Positions 19,101 through 32,391 of a stretch of 34,125 nucleotides of DNA are shown here, piece after piece; within the stretch, counting starts at the first letter, position 1, and the number at the start of each line of letters is the position of its first letter. Position numbers and translations under genes: made by a program. The notes under the pieces are model-generated. The model was not told where the DNA came from and did not search any database. It saw only the letters and a list, made by a program, of their open reading frames with translations. The stretch is from Phaeoceros laevis. Taxonomy: Eukaryota; Anthocerotophyta; Anthocerotopsida; Notothyladales. The stretch lies in contig JBNGIQ010005272.1 of assembly GCA_049999765.1 (NCBI GenBank), positions 1-34,125 on the forward strand, written 5' to 3'.

Positions 19101-21043
19101 TCTCTTGGGATAGATCCTGATTGCAAATAGGGACGTCAACAAAATCTGGGCACCAGAGCAAAAGAACAACAGGTGAGTCATCCTTTGAGGCTGGTTTGAG
19201 GCTGTGTTTATGAATTTTGCATGTGGTATCACTGCTAACGGCGCACTTATCAGTGGATGGTGGAGGCCAATGATGTTGACATCAGCACTCGACTCCGCCT
19301 TTTCGTATCTCCGGCACACGCTGCGGCAGAACTCACTCACGAATGCCCGCAGAAACATCTCTCAACACTACGATCTGGTATGATGCAGGACTCTTCTCAC
19401 TGCCCGAGTCCGACTTGGTATCCTTTGGCAATCCTAAGCATGGTGGTGTTGGCTGCAGAGCAATGACATGTTTGCTCTGTTTCTAGACGAAACAATGACG
19501 TACTCATGTGCAATATTCAAGGTACCTTTTCTCCCAATCTATGCTGCAGTTCTAATTGATGATGAGCACAGGAACTTGTAGGATGGGTCTCATCGAATAC
19601 TGTTTGGGTTGACAGGGACCAGAGGAGCCTTTGGTGGATGCCCAAACACGAAAACTAAATCTTCTTGTCGACAAGGTGATATCGAGTAGCCAAATATCAA
19701 CTTGTTTTTGAAGTTTGTCCTGAAGGTCCTCTGAACAAACGGCGTCTTTGAATTCGTGCAGGCAAGGATACAGAGCAAGCACGAGGTGCTCGAAATTGGG
19801 TTTGGTTGGGGAAGCTTAGCTCTAGCAATAGTTCGGCGGACTGGCTGCAAGTATACGGGCATTACGCTGTCAGAAGAGCAGTTGAAATACGCTCAGCGGC
19901 TTGTGAAGCAAGCTTGCCTTGAGGTAGGGCTTGAATTCATGTGAAGCATTGCAACGGTCTCACCGTTTCTGTCTTCTGCTACTATCATGACTCAAAGTAA
20001 AACATCCTTGCAGGATAAAATCACTCTGAAACTTTGTGACTATCGATCATTGCCTGGGTATCACAATTATGACCGAATAGTTTCCTGGTAAGAAGTTACA
20101 GTCACTGATGGTTTTTTATTACCTCTCTAGGAAGCCGCCTGTATCAGCTTTTGCAGCTTACATGGTTTTGGACCTTCCACACAGTGAGATGTTGGAGGCC
20201 GTTGGACATGAATACTACCAGGAATTTTTCAGAAGATGTGATCATCTTCTGGCCAAGGATGGTCTACTGGTCGTACAGGTAGTCTGATGTGCTTAGAGAA
20301 GTCTTAATTGTTGCTGAGTCTGTATGCTTGAGCCACATCTGACAATGGCAGCTGTTACCAGGTCATTTCCATACCAGAAGACAGGTATGAAACCTACCGG
20401 AGGAGCTCAGACTTCATCAAAGAATACATATTCCCTGGCGGAAGCCTCCCTTCTTTCAGTACATTGACAGCAGCTATGTCCTCTGGATCATCGTTGTGGT
20501 ATGCACTAATCACTGTGGAAGTTTACAATGCACTAATCACTGTGAACTTAGTCTGAAATGCACTGTCCACTTTTATGATCCTCCGTCTTACTGAATATCG
20601 ATGTGCTTGTTGTTATGAACAGTGTGGAACATATGGAAAACATTGGAATTCACTACAGTAAAACTTTGCTTTCTTGGAAAGACAATTTCCTTGCACACAG
20701 CAGGCATGTTTCGTCTGCAATAAGCTTCCAGTATATACTATGTACGTTGACTTTTCAATTTGCAAACAACAGTTGGCAGTGTCTCAAAGCAAGATCTGTA
20801 TTTCACTGCAGTGAAGTTATGAAACTTGGGTTCAGCGAGAAGTTTCTTCGGATGTGGCAATATTATTTCGACTACTGTGCAGCAGGTTTCAAGAGTCGTA
20901 CGCTCGGCACTTTGCAGGTACGTTTTCATCCAGGAGTGTTTAAGAAGTCTAAATTCCTTCTAAACCTGAAGTACCATATGGCTTGGCCCGAGCAGATTGT
21001 CTTCTCGCGACCTGGAAATGTTGCAGTCCTCGGAGATGCATGA
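16151..21043 (+). CDS. Plant cyclopropane-fatty-acyl-phospholipid synthase with N-terminal FAD amine-oxidase-like domain
   Basis: The C-terminal half transfers a methylene group from S-adenosylmethionine to cis double bonds of phospholipid acyl chains. I place 24 exons: 16151-16324, 16415-16629, 16721-16829, 17007-17108, 17233-17292, 17398-17476, 17616-17763, 17905-18028, 18109-18289, 18380-18408, 18490-18638, 18745-18847, 18933-19028, 19114-19172, 19254-19377, 19459-19521, 19616-19675, 19762-19923, 20014-20087, 20185-20278, 20362-20498, 20623-20703, 20812-20917 and 20996-21043. They sum to 2577 nt, or 858 residues, like plant homologues. The FAD-binding motif GAGVAGLAAA lies at residues 7-16. 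The SAM motif VLEIGFGWG is near 634-642. TYSCA near 598-602 carries the cysteine matching the bicarbonate-pocket cysteine of bacterial enzymes, and CEMLEAVGHE and YFDYCAAGF follow. Introns are 78-177 nt; one is GC-AG. The frame is intact. The substrate of the N-terminal domain is unknown. Confidence 0.93.
20501..20544 (+). repeat. 27-bp-offset direct repeat inside an intron
   Basis: ATGCACTAATCACTGTG at 20501-20517 recurs at 20528-20544 in the 124-nt intron 20499-20622. It is non-coding and apparently neutral. Confidence 0.88.
20704..20811 (+). other. GC-AG intron in the cyclopropane synthase gene
   Basis: The donor is CAG|GCATGT and the acceptor GCAG|TGAAG. No GT donor nearby keeps the frame. 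With this GC donor the protein reads WKDNFLAHS then SEVMKLGFSEKF, matching the family length without a gap. All other introns of the gene are GT-AG. Confidence 0.75.
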
Positions 21044-21489
21044 TATATTATTGTGAGTATTCTGCATATTGGCTCAGACCCTCCGATATGAAGATGGCTC
21101 GCATCATAATATATTGCTAGTAAGTTCAGCATAGAAATGTTGTCACCAATGGGTATGGGACATTTCCACCAAGCTGCCTGAAGTGTTTGCATGTGAGAGA
21201 CGAAATAAACTCAATAGTTATGCAAAGGCGCGCCTCTAAAGTCTGTCCTAAAGCGAGTGGGCACCTCGATAGGAAATACCATTGAAATATTATATTTCTG
21301 TCCAATTCCACCCAAATGAAGAAGTGGACTCCGATCAATTGCACCTGCACACTGGCAAAAGAGGAAGTGACCTGTATATTATCTGAAGTTAGGACAGTCA
21401 AGAAGTAGTAGCATAAAAGCAGCATCAAATTGCTTGCAATTGCTGGACGTATTACCGGAAGGATTGAGCGCATTACCGTAGAGCAAATT

Positions 21490-22990
21490 TCACACAACAG
21501 TTCTTAAGGCTTCCCCGGCTTTCTCTGGAGATACAGAGTTTATGTGACAGCCGCTCCCCAACTCAAATCCACCCATTTCAACCAAGTGAGGGACAATTTC
21601 GATATACCAATGGTAGTATGGAACATTGTTATACTCAAAGCACAGTGATGCAGTATGGAGCATGTAGTTAGAAGGCGGATAGGTGAGGGCCCTGTCCATC
21701 TTCACGAGAGTCAGCTTCATAAGTTCTGAGCCTTTGAATCTGTGACCATCGGACGGGTTAGTTACACACAGTAGTGACCAAGTCCAGTCAAGTGACCAAG
21801 TCCATGAAAGGAATGGCACTTGGGCTTACCTCAAAGTCGTCTATCGTGTCGAAGTCGGATTCATGCCTCTTGGGAATGATCCAGGTCTTATACGGGAATC
21901 GGGGAGCAAACGGAGCAGCACTCAAAAAGACTGGTTCTCATCAATCACTCTATTTCTTACAGCACAATCATGATGAAGGGCTTGGCAAAGAGCACACTTA
22001 TGTTGGTTTTTCTGGGAGAAGGCTCTGGCTCCATCCATCTCGGTCTGCAAGTTCCGTGGGATTACAGGCAATGCCACAATATGACTGTGTGTGCTTCATG
22101 GACGCGCCTCCTTTGTTGCCATGGTTCTTGAACACCTTACGGCACCAAGCAAATACAGAAGAGCTAAGAAAATTACTGGATATGGAGACAAGGAAAACTA
22201 GTTGAACCTCATGTGGGTGGCAAGATGGTAGCATCAGATAATACGTGCAATATTGCCCTCATGGACATCAGGCATTGGTAGATCCATAATTTCATCACAC
22301 GCTACCATCATTCAGCCTTCTCTTTCGCTCTCAAGGCCCTAAAGTGACTGTCCCCTATGCAGGACAATGGCGCTCACCTGACAGGCATGAAAGCGACTGT
22401 CTGCTCGGAAATGCTGAAGCCTGCTGCGGAAGGCCTTGAAAATCAAAGCCGAATGCTCAACATGTAACCCTGCGAATGTGATGTTGTGGTCGGGAGTCTC
22501 CACAACCACCTCGTGGGAGCCGAACCCTCCAAGCATGCAGCCTTCGTACATGCCTCCCTCTCCTGCACACTGCATTGGTACCTTGCTTCAGCTCGCAACC
22601 CACCCTCACAAAAGCCATACCCTAAGATTGCTGCAGATCCAGCAAACCACCTACAGCTGAGAGACTCCTCCCAATTTGTTGCGGAAGATCTGTTGACACC
22701 GCCGGGTACTTGTTGTGGATGACTCGAACCTGCCATCCAGGAGAGTTGGGCTCCGCATGCTCGGAGTCTCCGATCGCACAAACCTCGGGTCCGGTCTCGT
22801 GTGTTCCCTGCCCGGACAGAAGGCACAAGACGCTTCCGCCAGCCGGCCATCACCCCTTGCTTTCGAAGTCGGAGGGCCTCTTGCCACGGCGGGAAGAGAT
22901 GATCACCCATCAGTCAACCAGGGGATCCTTCCTGAGCTCCGATATCCTCGGTCGACTGCCAGTTCCTCGTGCGGGTACCCATCTTCTTCA
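21490..22990 (-). pseudogene. ADP-glucose phosphorylase-like (GalT/HIT family) pseudogene
   Basis: Family members transfer or phosphorolyse sugar nucleotides through a histidine in an HxHxQ motif. Read right to left: RKDPLVD, an in-frame TGA, then WVIISSRRGKRPSDFES near 22870-22940; the zinc-site segment SCAFCPGREH near 22810; PGWQVRVIHNKYPAV near 22720; FGSHEVVVETPDHN near 22500; an intron about 22136-22377; VFKNHGNKGGASMKH near 22100-22135; LPVIPRNLQTEMDGARAF; KCALCQ; RFPYKTWIIPKRHE near 21880; and the C-terminus YYHWYIEIVP...GGFELGSGC ending at 21490. Lesions are a TGA, at least four frame changes (including a T-run loss near 21930 and an extra AC near 22800), and the second catalytic histidine read as CAG (Gln). 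It converges with the cyclopropane synthase gene (447 bp between ends). Family call is firm; inactivity is inferred from the lesions. Confidence 0.8.
21773..21804. repeat. 18-bp-offset direct repeat in the GalT-like intron
   Basis: AGTGACCAAGTCCA at 21773-21786 recurs at 21791-21804, inside the short intron between the last two exons of the pseudogene. The exon phases around this intron no longer agree. Confidence 0.88.
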
Positions 22991-23333
22991 CAGTAGGTCT
23001 GCTGGTATACCTGGCCTCCATTCCGGTCGTTGAGGGCCAGTACCGCCGCCGGATTGCCTGGGGCTGCCATGTCTTCCTTCTCTCGGACCACCAAAAAGGA
23101 CGAAGGCTGTGCATGCTCGCCACGTGTTTGCCACTTGGCATGTCGTTAAGGCCAGAACACTTGGCGCCAGGTTACCGACCTGATATGCCACAGTGCAAAC
23201 ACTTTCCCAACTGCAGTGCTTTTAGGCAAACAGCAGGAAGAAGGCACAGAGCTCGCATCAGGGGAAAGCAAACAGCCATTTCCAGAGATCACGTGAAGAC
23301 TAGAGCGAGTTTCTTCTGAAGCGCAAGCTTGCA

Positions 23334-23588
23334 ATGGCGGGGAAGACGAATGCCGACACGACCAAGATGAGCCCAGAGGAAGTGGAGAAGTTGGGGTTAC
23401 AAGGATCAAAGCGACCACCAGGACAAAATCCTGGTGGTGTACTCCATCAGCGGGGTGGGATGACTCTTCAGAAAGCTGGAGCATACCCTGTTGGGCTGGC
23501 AGCCCTCATTGTACTGGGAGGAGTGGCTGGTTGGGCCTATTACCACCGGGACCGACCACATGACCCCAAGCTTCCCAGGGACGCCTGA
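23334..23588 (+). CDS. Small single-helix membrane protein, Fb11-like
   Basis: A single exon of 84 residues. The soluble N-terminus carries EKLGLQGSKRPPGQNPGGVLHQRG, given here in two parts: EKLGLQGSKRPP and GQNPGGVLHQRG. One hydrophobic helix (VGLAALIVLGGVAGWAYY) follows near residues 53-70, then a short charged tail RDRPHDPKLPRDA. The PPG-NPG-VLHQRG pattern resembles a small conserved plant family annotated as fibre protein Fb11; its role is unknown. There is no signal peptide, so a tail-anchored or N-in single-pass topology is likely. ATG at 23334 is the first in frame near the conserved block. It diverges from the GalT-like pseudogene and lies about 0.9 kb upstream of the EF-G gene. Confidence 0.65.
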   Translation: MAGKTNADTTKMSPEEVEKLGLQGSKRPPGQNPGGVLHQRGGMTLQKAGAYPVGLAALIVLGGVAGWAYYHRDRPHDPKLPRDA

Positions 23589-24497
23589 ACTGACTGAGTC
23601 AGAACAATCTCACGCGCTGGTACGTTTACTCTCCACCCTTTTGGATGCCTCTCTTCCTCCTCCATCCAGTCAATTGGTCTTTGACCAACCACATCCATGT
23701 GCTTCGTTTCCAGGGTTATGGAGGGCTTCAAGCTGGCGGGCTAGTGAGCAGGAAAGTTGCTTCAGGTGATGGCATTATAACAGCCAGCTTCAGACCTGAA
23801 GCAACTCGAGTCCTTCTGGGAGAGGAGTACAGTCCCTGAGCTCCATCTTGAGCTTCAGTCCACCTGGGATGTCATGACCCGTTCAAGCATGAAGAGTCGG
23901 AAGTTAGACAGAGACGTATTAATTCTGGGCTGAAGTCAGGCTTGAGCTAGCAAGGACTAGGGAGCAAGGCACAGTCCTTGCAACTATCCCAAAACATTTG
24001 AATGATCGAAACGTTTAAGATGCTGCCCACGCTGAGCTAAACTGGGAATTCATTTTTGCGCCCACTAGATCAAACGTCCACTGCATCCAGCGCTTTGCAC
24101 ATTGTACTGTTTTTCTATGATTCTACCTTTGTCCGGGCCCAATTTCCACGGATGTCTGCGCACAAAAATTGAAGGACGTATAACGAAAGTTGCAAACGGC
24201 TTTTAGCGTTGTGCCGTGTTGTAGCTTAGCCTTACAGCTAGCATTGAATACATGTCCATGGCGCGCTCAGAGGCATGGAATCAATTTTCTCACTGTTATG
24301 TCGTCTGCTGAAACGTCGAGTCTTTGAAGGCGAGCTTCAGGTGCGACATTTGCTGATAACTAACCCATGTTGTGAAGGTCGGTTTACACATTTAAGATGG
24401 CAAATGCCTTAGGTCACCCCATCAAGGTTCTGCGTTTCGAAATATGGTTTGAATTGTGCGAGGGCTTAGAGCTGGGTTTAGGGGGGGTTGGCTTGCC
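23589..24497. other. Gene-free stretch: 3' UTR of the small protein and upstream region of EF-G
   Basis: No coding family was recognised. An in-frame ATG at 24456 would add 14 residues to EF-G; I prefer 24498 because it gives a length near that of plant homologues and a typical arginine- and serine-rich presequence. Confidence 0.45.
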
Positions 24498-27400
24498 ATG
24501 CCGTCCATGGCTCGATCGGCGTCTCGTATCGCTCGCCTCCTCCTACCAGTCGCCTCACGCTTCACTTCTCGTGTCCGCCCCCTTGCCACAGCTGCTTCTT
24601 CGACGGTCCTTGAGGATGTCCCTGTTCATCATGACGCAGACAGCAGTCTCCCCAAATTGCGCAACATTGGGATTTCGGCTCACATTGATTCTGGCAAGAC
24701 CACCCTGACTGAGCGGGTTCTGTTCTACACGGGCCGCATCCATGAGATTCATGAAGTCCGTGGCCGTGATGGGGTTGGCGCCAAGATGGACTCTATGGAT
24801 CTGGAGCGTGAGAAAGGAATCACAATTCAGTCCGCTGCCACGCACTGCGCGTGGGGAGAATATGAGGTCCGATTGTACTCCCAGTATCAGGCATTTGTGT
24901 GACGAGAATTATGCGCGCGGTGGAATTGGCCCAGCTAGTTGTGTAGCAGTTCTCGGAATTCCGACATTTTGGGACCATGGCAGACTAAGTGGTTGTTGCT
25001 GTAGATCAATATCATCGACACTCCAGGTCATGTGGACTTCACCATTGAGGTTGAAAGGGCTCTTCGGGTTCTGGATGGAGCGGTTCTGGTGCTGTGTAGT
25101 GTTGGAGGGGTTCAGAGCCAGTCTATTACGGTGGACCGGCAAATGCGTCGTTATGGGGTGCCTCGTGTCGCCTTTATTAACAAGCTTGACCGGGCGGGGG
25201 CGGATCCTTGGAAAGTTATTGATCAGGTGTGTGCAAGTTCTGGATAAAATTCATCTTGAGGAGAAGTGTTTTCCTGTCAATGGGGTTCAGTGTGTTGAAT
25301 GGAGATGACTTTCATGGGGATCCATGATGACATTTCAGCTCCAGTACTGCTTTCGTGTTTACCCTTGGGGGAGTCCACAGCTTTACTCTGGAGCCTTTGA
25401 GCTCTACTGTCAAATAGGCAGTACGAGAGAGTCTTCATGGCTCATATTGTGACCTGAACTATTCCGCATTTTAGTGTGGTCGTATCACTCCCACCACATT
25501 TTCTTGCCTATTTGAGTTGCTTGAATTTCCTCTATGATTTGCTTTTGACTGTACGCAACCTGCTGTACCATATAGTCACGACTGCTTGCTGTGTCTTGCA
25601 GGTAAGGAAAAAGCTAAAGCATAACTGTGCTGCTGTACAAGTTCCAATGGGATTGGAGTCTGAAATGAAAGGCATAATTGATCTTGTCGCTAAAACAGCA
25701 GTGTTTTTTGACGGCACACACGGGTTCGTACCTTATAACTTCATATGTGCTAGCCAGAATTAAGTTTGCTGTCCTCTTTTGTTCCTTAACAGCTTGCGGC
25801 TGATACGATACAGGGAGAAAGTTAGAGTAGGCGATATTCCTGCCGATCTACTACCGGCAGTGTCAGAGAAGAGACGTGAGCTGATCGAGGCTGTGGCTGA
25901 GGTGGATGACGTCCTAGCAGAACGGTTCTTGAATGACGAAGAGATTACTGGCCCAGAGCTTTCGGTTTGTTTCCTGTAACCCAAAACTTTGACTTTGCTT
26001 GAACAGGTCATTTGAGGGGTTCTTTGATTGTAGGATGTATATGCATGAAGGCTTGATAAGTTGTTGGACGTTCTACAGAGTTCCATACGAAGAGCTACTT
26101 TGGCGCTGAAGTTTATTCCTGTCTTCATGGGTACAGCTTTCAAAAACAAGGTAATTGAGCATCTTGTCTGGTGGATGTTCCCGAGCTGCTTGCGTAGCCT
26201 GCAACAATTGTCATTCAATGCTTGATGCTTCCCCCATAGTTATGGACAGTAACGGGAGCACGTTTGATGCTGCAGGGTGTTCAACTCCTCCTCGATGGCG
26301 TGGTTAACTACTTACCCTGTCCTCTTGAAGTGAGCAATTATGCAATTGATCAAGACAAGGGTGAAGCAAAGGTGAGTACCTGGGGAGTTGGTAGGAAGAT
26401 GAGATCCTTCATAAAGAAGGTGAAGAAGATGACTACGATGGCTGCAAACATGGCATAGTTATCAATGGAATTTTTTGCCTGCATTTTCAGGTTCTCCTTA
26501 CTGGAAGCCCTAAAGGTAATTTAGTGGCGCTAGCCTTCAAGCTAGAGGAAGGCCGTTTTGGGCAGCTAACTTACTTAAGGTAAACTATCTACGCATGAGT
26601 TATGTGCTCTATTTTTGTGGGTACAGGACCTCTGACCTTTGAGTAGACGTGCTGCAGAGTATATCAAGGTACAATGAGGCGGGGAGACCTTATAGTAAAC
26701 ACCAATACTGGTAAGAAAGTAAAGGTATGTTCAGACTACACCTTTCTCTCACTTCCCCGTGTTTACTGTGATAGCTTCGAGTTTACTGGTCTTATTTTTT
26801 GTGCTTGTTTTCTTCAGGTTCCCAGACTAGTGCGGATGCATTCTGATGACATGGAGGTAGGCATGCTAAATAAAGCACTCCTGGGTAGTGAACCAGTCTT
26901 CAATGACGAATTTCCTTATAGAAGTCTGGCACTCACTTCAAACCATTGCTATTTGTGATAGGATATTCAAGAAGCCGCTGCCGGAGAAATTGTTGCTGTT
27001 TTCGGTGTAGAGTGCTCTTCAGGTAGTTTCCTAGTTGCATGCCAACTCCATGTACTTGTGGTTTCCTTTTTGGAAGAGGCATGATTCGTTAGTCCTCTTT
27101 TTCTTTGTTCGTAGGTGACACCTTCACAAATGGAATGGTCCGATATACAATGACATCTATGAACGTACCTGAGCCTGTGATGTCTCTGGCAATTGCTCCG
27201 GCTTCAAAATCTGTGGGTCCTCAGGTATGGAGGGTCTTTGTAGACTGTAGACGTTCAGAAAATGCAGTACCACCACCCATGATGAGATCCCTAAAGGCAC
27301 CTGTTGATTGCTTTTGAACAGTTTTCCAAGGCCCTGAATCGTTTTCAGAAGGAAGATCCTACATTCCGTGTTACAACAGATCCAAACAGTGGACAGGTGC

Positions 27401-29072
27401 TTTGTGACCTTGGGCGAGGACTTTCTTTGGAAGTTGGGTACTTCTGATAGTTTTGATTGACAAGTTGCATTCTGTGAACGAAAAACTTTCAGACTATTAT
27501 ATCGGGCATGGGGGAACTCCATCTGGACATCTATGTTGAACGAATCAGGCGTGAATACAAGGTGAGGCACACACATCTAATGTTCTCAGAGTTTGCGCAT
27601 GATTGGAGAGCATAGTTGACGTGACAAAGCTGACACTTGGCTCTTTTACTGTTTTAAAGGTCGATGCGGTGGTGGGTAAACCACAAGTCAACTTTCGTGA
27701 GGCAATCACCAAGCGGGCAAACTTTGACTATCTCCACAGAAAGCAAAGTGGTGGCCAGGGCCAGTACGGTCGGGTTGTAGGGTTGGTATTCCCTGGCAAG
27801 AACGGCTTTTGGAGATTTGGAGTTAACCATATGACGTTTTTACCGTTGACTCATGCATTCTGGTTATATTGATATGATTTTGGCCTGCTTGGTTTAGATA
27901 TATTGAACCCTTGCCGGAAAACTATGGAAAGAAGTTCGAATTTGAAAATCAAATGGTTGGGCAAGCAGTTCCATCGAGTTACATGCCTGCTATTGAAAAA
28001 GGTTTCTTCGAGGGCTGCAATTCGTAAGTCTCTGAACTTGTGTACCTTTGCACAGCAAATCTACTCTAAGAGCTTTTGCTGGATCACGTTTCAAATAAGA
28101 GCTTCAGTAGGAAGCTCTTTATACTATCATTTTATTATTGCCCTGTCCCTGCACACAAAATTGTCTGTCCAGATCTCATCAGTTGGTGATTTTGCAGTGG
28201 TTCTTTGATCGGTCATCCAGTGGAAAATGTGCGCGTGGTGTTGACAGACGGTGCCTCGCACGCTGTTGACTCAAGTGAACTTGCTTTCAAGCTGGCTGCC
28301 TTGTATGCTTTCCGACAGGTAACCTCAAAGTTGAGCTTGAGTTGGTCAGGGATGGAGGAGTGAGGATGATGGAGGTATTGTTAATCCATTGACCACATGT
28401 AATCTGGTATCCAACCCTTATACTTCCTCCCCGCCTTGTAGTGTTACACTTTAGCGAAGCCCGTCGTCTTGGAACCAGTAATGCTTCTTGAGCTCAAAGC
28501 ACCTGTGGAGTTTCAAGGCACTATAATCGGTGACGTCAACAGGTACATGTCCGAAGTAGTTTCTTGGAATGACTTAAAAATAGTCTTGAGCTTTTTTAGA
28601 GAAATGGGCGTGAGCACGTTGTACTGCTTTTGTGACGGGGTTGGGCTCTGTTTTCACAGGAGGAAAGGGTTGATTGTCGGCAGCGACCAAGATGGCGATG
28701 ATGCTGTGGTCACTGCTTATGTGAGTTCTCATATCCCAAGTAGTATGCATTAAGATCTGGTCGCGTGTGTATGGTCGCATAGCCTGTTTCTCTGGTCTGA
28801 ATCCTGGTGGATGCAACAGGTGCCTCTCAATAACATGTTTGGGTACTCCACTGGGTTGCGCTCAATGACTCAGGTATCCTACAAGCGCACTCGTTGGGTA
28901 CTATGATGGTAGATTATGGTGTGTCTGTTCATCTCCGTGCTAACCCAGTGCCTTTCTGGGGTGTCAGGGGAAAGGAGAATTCACTATGGAGTATAATCGG
29001 CATAGCCCTGTTTCTCAGGACGTTGAAGCGAAGTTAGTCAATGAGTTTTCTCAGAAGAAAGCAAATGCCTAA
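24498..29072 (+). CDS. MEFG1: Mitochondrial elongation factor G (translocase)
   Basis: EF-G uses GTP to drive tRNA-mRNA movement on the mitochondrial ribosome. I place 20 exons: 24498-24866, 25005-25226, 25602-25723, 25793-25964, 26079-26150, 26276-26371, 26491-26579, 26658-26724, 26818-26856, 26962-27022, 27115-27224, 27322-27396, 27493-27561, 27660-27781, 27898-28023, 28198-28318, 28442-28542, 28660-28720, 28820-28873 and 28968-29072. They total 2253 nt, or 750 residues, close to plant homologues. A basic presequence covers about residues 1-45. GTPase motifs are AHIDSGKT (61-68), [17 protein letters not shown] (128-135) and NKLD (182-185). Domain II ([16 protein letters not shown]...RRGD), domain III ([10 protein letters not shown]), domain IV (GGQGQYGRV) and domain V ([12 protein letters not shown]...[16 protein letters not shown]) follow. 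All motifs are intact. The DSGKT loop and presequence mark the mitochondrial form, not the plastid one. Confidence 0.95.
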
Positions 29073-30650
29073 CATTTGTACCATAATGGTTATGGTTAAT
29101 TAATATGTCAAATCGACTCAACGGGAGTCGCGGATTAGATATACATCAAAAGGTGGTTGAGAGAGCGACACTATGCATCGCGTGTCTGGAATGATGTCCC
29201 AAAGTCCCAATCCGATGACGCGGACTGAGGCGCACTGGGAGAAGTGGCAGCCAGCTCTGCACAAACAAGAGACTCGTGGTTGGGCCACCTGTACCCCGTC
29301 GTGTAGCCACTTGCCTATGTTGGCGGTGACTCCAAGTTGTTACAAGCAATTCGGTGCCAGATTGTGCGGTTGGGGGTTGCGCCTTCTTATAAATCGTGCT
29401 CCACTTTTTGGCAAAGTTGCACATGCATGAGCGCAAGGTTCTTCTGTTCTGCTTGAGGATTCATGGTCTTGATGGATGGTTGATTGTTGCCTTTCCATGT
29501 TCAATTCCGGGCAGATGCGGCAGCTCCCGCTCCTAGGAAGAGGAGATGGTGGAGGGCCGCCGGTGCATGAACTGAAACAGTACTCTGCTTTAGATGAATC
29601 CGACTTCTATAACACGCTTTGGATTCCTAAAGCCAGTCGGCTGTCCTCGGGATTGATGCTGTGTCTGGTTTAGTTTAAATCTGGGGTCTTGCTTAAGCTG
29701 TTGCGGGTTGATGGGCTTTGATGAGACCTGCGCTGGCACCTCAGCTGAGCCTATCAGCGCGGAACACCTCAAACAATTACCTCATGGATATATCTATGGA
29801 TGATCAGTGACCTTCTTTAATGAGCTCCAACAGCTGACTGGTTAGGCATTCATGAAGCCATCTTAGGGAAATAGGTTGTGTAAGCAGGTAGGTTACGACT
29901 ACTAGGGTAGAAGACGTGCTTAGCACTTGTAAGCTGCAGTTTTGGGTGCTTTCTTGCTGCCTGACAGACATGTGTTTAAGCGAACACCCTGTACCTGTTT
30001 TGCATCAATTGCAGGGACAAGTTCAACCCAAGTGGTGAATCGAATCGAGGGATGTAGTCTATTCTTCTGCTGCGGCCCTGTCGACTGACTGCAGCAACGG
30101 GTTTTGAACAACGAAACACATAGATAAGGTAGGATTAGGGTGGTGTTTAAGTGATGTCTGGACACTTTCAAGAGCGTATACTTGTGCACAAATGTTGCTG
30201 AAGCCATTGATTTTACAACGTTTGTTCGTGTGAACTCATGAAACAGACAGGATGCATCCGGTGCTTTGCAAGCTTTTTTGAGGACCGGTTGGAAGGCAAA
30301 ATCTCTTGGGACAAACTTGTGTTCCTTCTTCTATCACACTAATTACTACCAGTCTACTGCGATGTTTGAGAACACACATCGTCCACTACCAAGCTAGAGG
30401 CCGAGATTTCAGAAAAGGTGAACTCTTTCTCTCTCTCTCTCTCTCTCTGATGGGGTCCAGTATCGAAGCCCTTACGATCTTCTTCTCCTTTGGCCATACG
30501 GCCACTCTCAGCTTACCGAGCGCTACAGTAACTACGCCTATGCGGGACTATAGCTATAGCTATGCCGCGGGTGTATTGTACATGTGTGTGTGTGTTGGGG
30601 GTATGTACAGACGGCGCTAGTCCAGCCCTGTTCGATCGAACAGGGCTAGC
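29073..30650. other. Intergenic region between convergent EF-G and alpha-tubulin
   Basis: Both flanking genes end toward this 1.58-kb stretch, so it should contain two 3' UTRs. No coding family was recognised on either strand. It includes a CT microsatellite near 30426-30448 and a short CTATAGCTATAGCTATGC run near 30549. An inverted repeat, CCCTGTTCGATCGAACAGGG near 30627-30646, lies just past the tubulin stop and could form a hairpin in the 3' UTR. Confidence 0.5.
30426..30448 (+). repeat. CT dinucleotide microsatellite
   Basis: A run of about 11 CT units in the intergenic region. It has no evident function. Confidence 0.9.

Positions 30651-32391
<1,741 letters not shown>

Noticed and set aside
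22443-23319. Several overlapping open frames around the GalT-like 5' region
   Set aside because: They are alternative frames of the decayed gene; only short pieces in each match the family.
29146-30620. Small open frames between EF-G and tubulin
   Set aside because: Short, no recognised motifs, no consistent splice sites; likely UTR and spacer.
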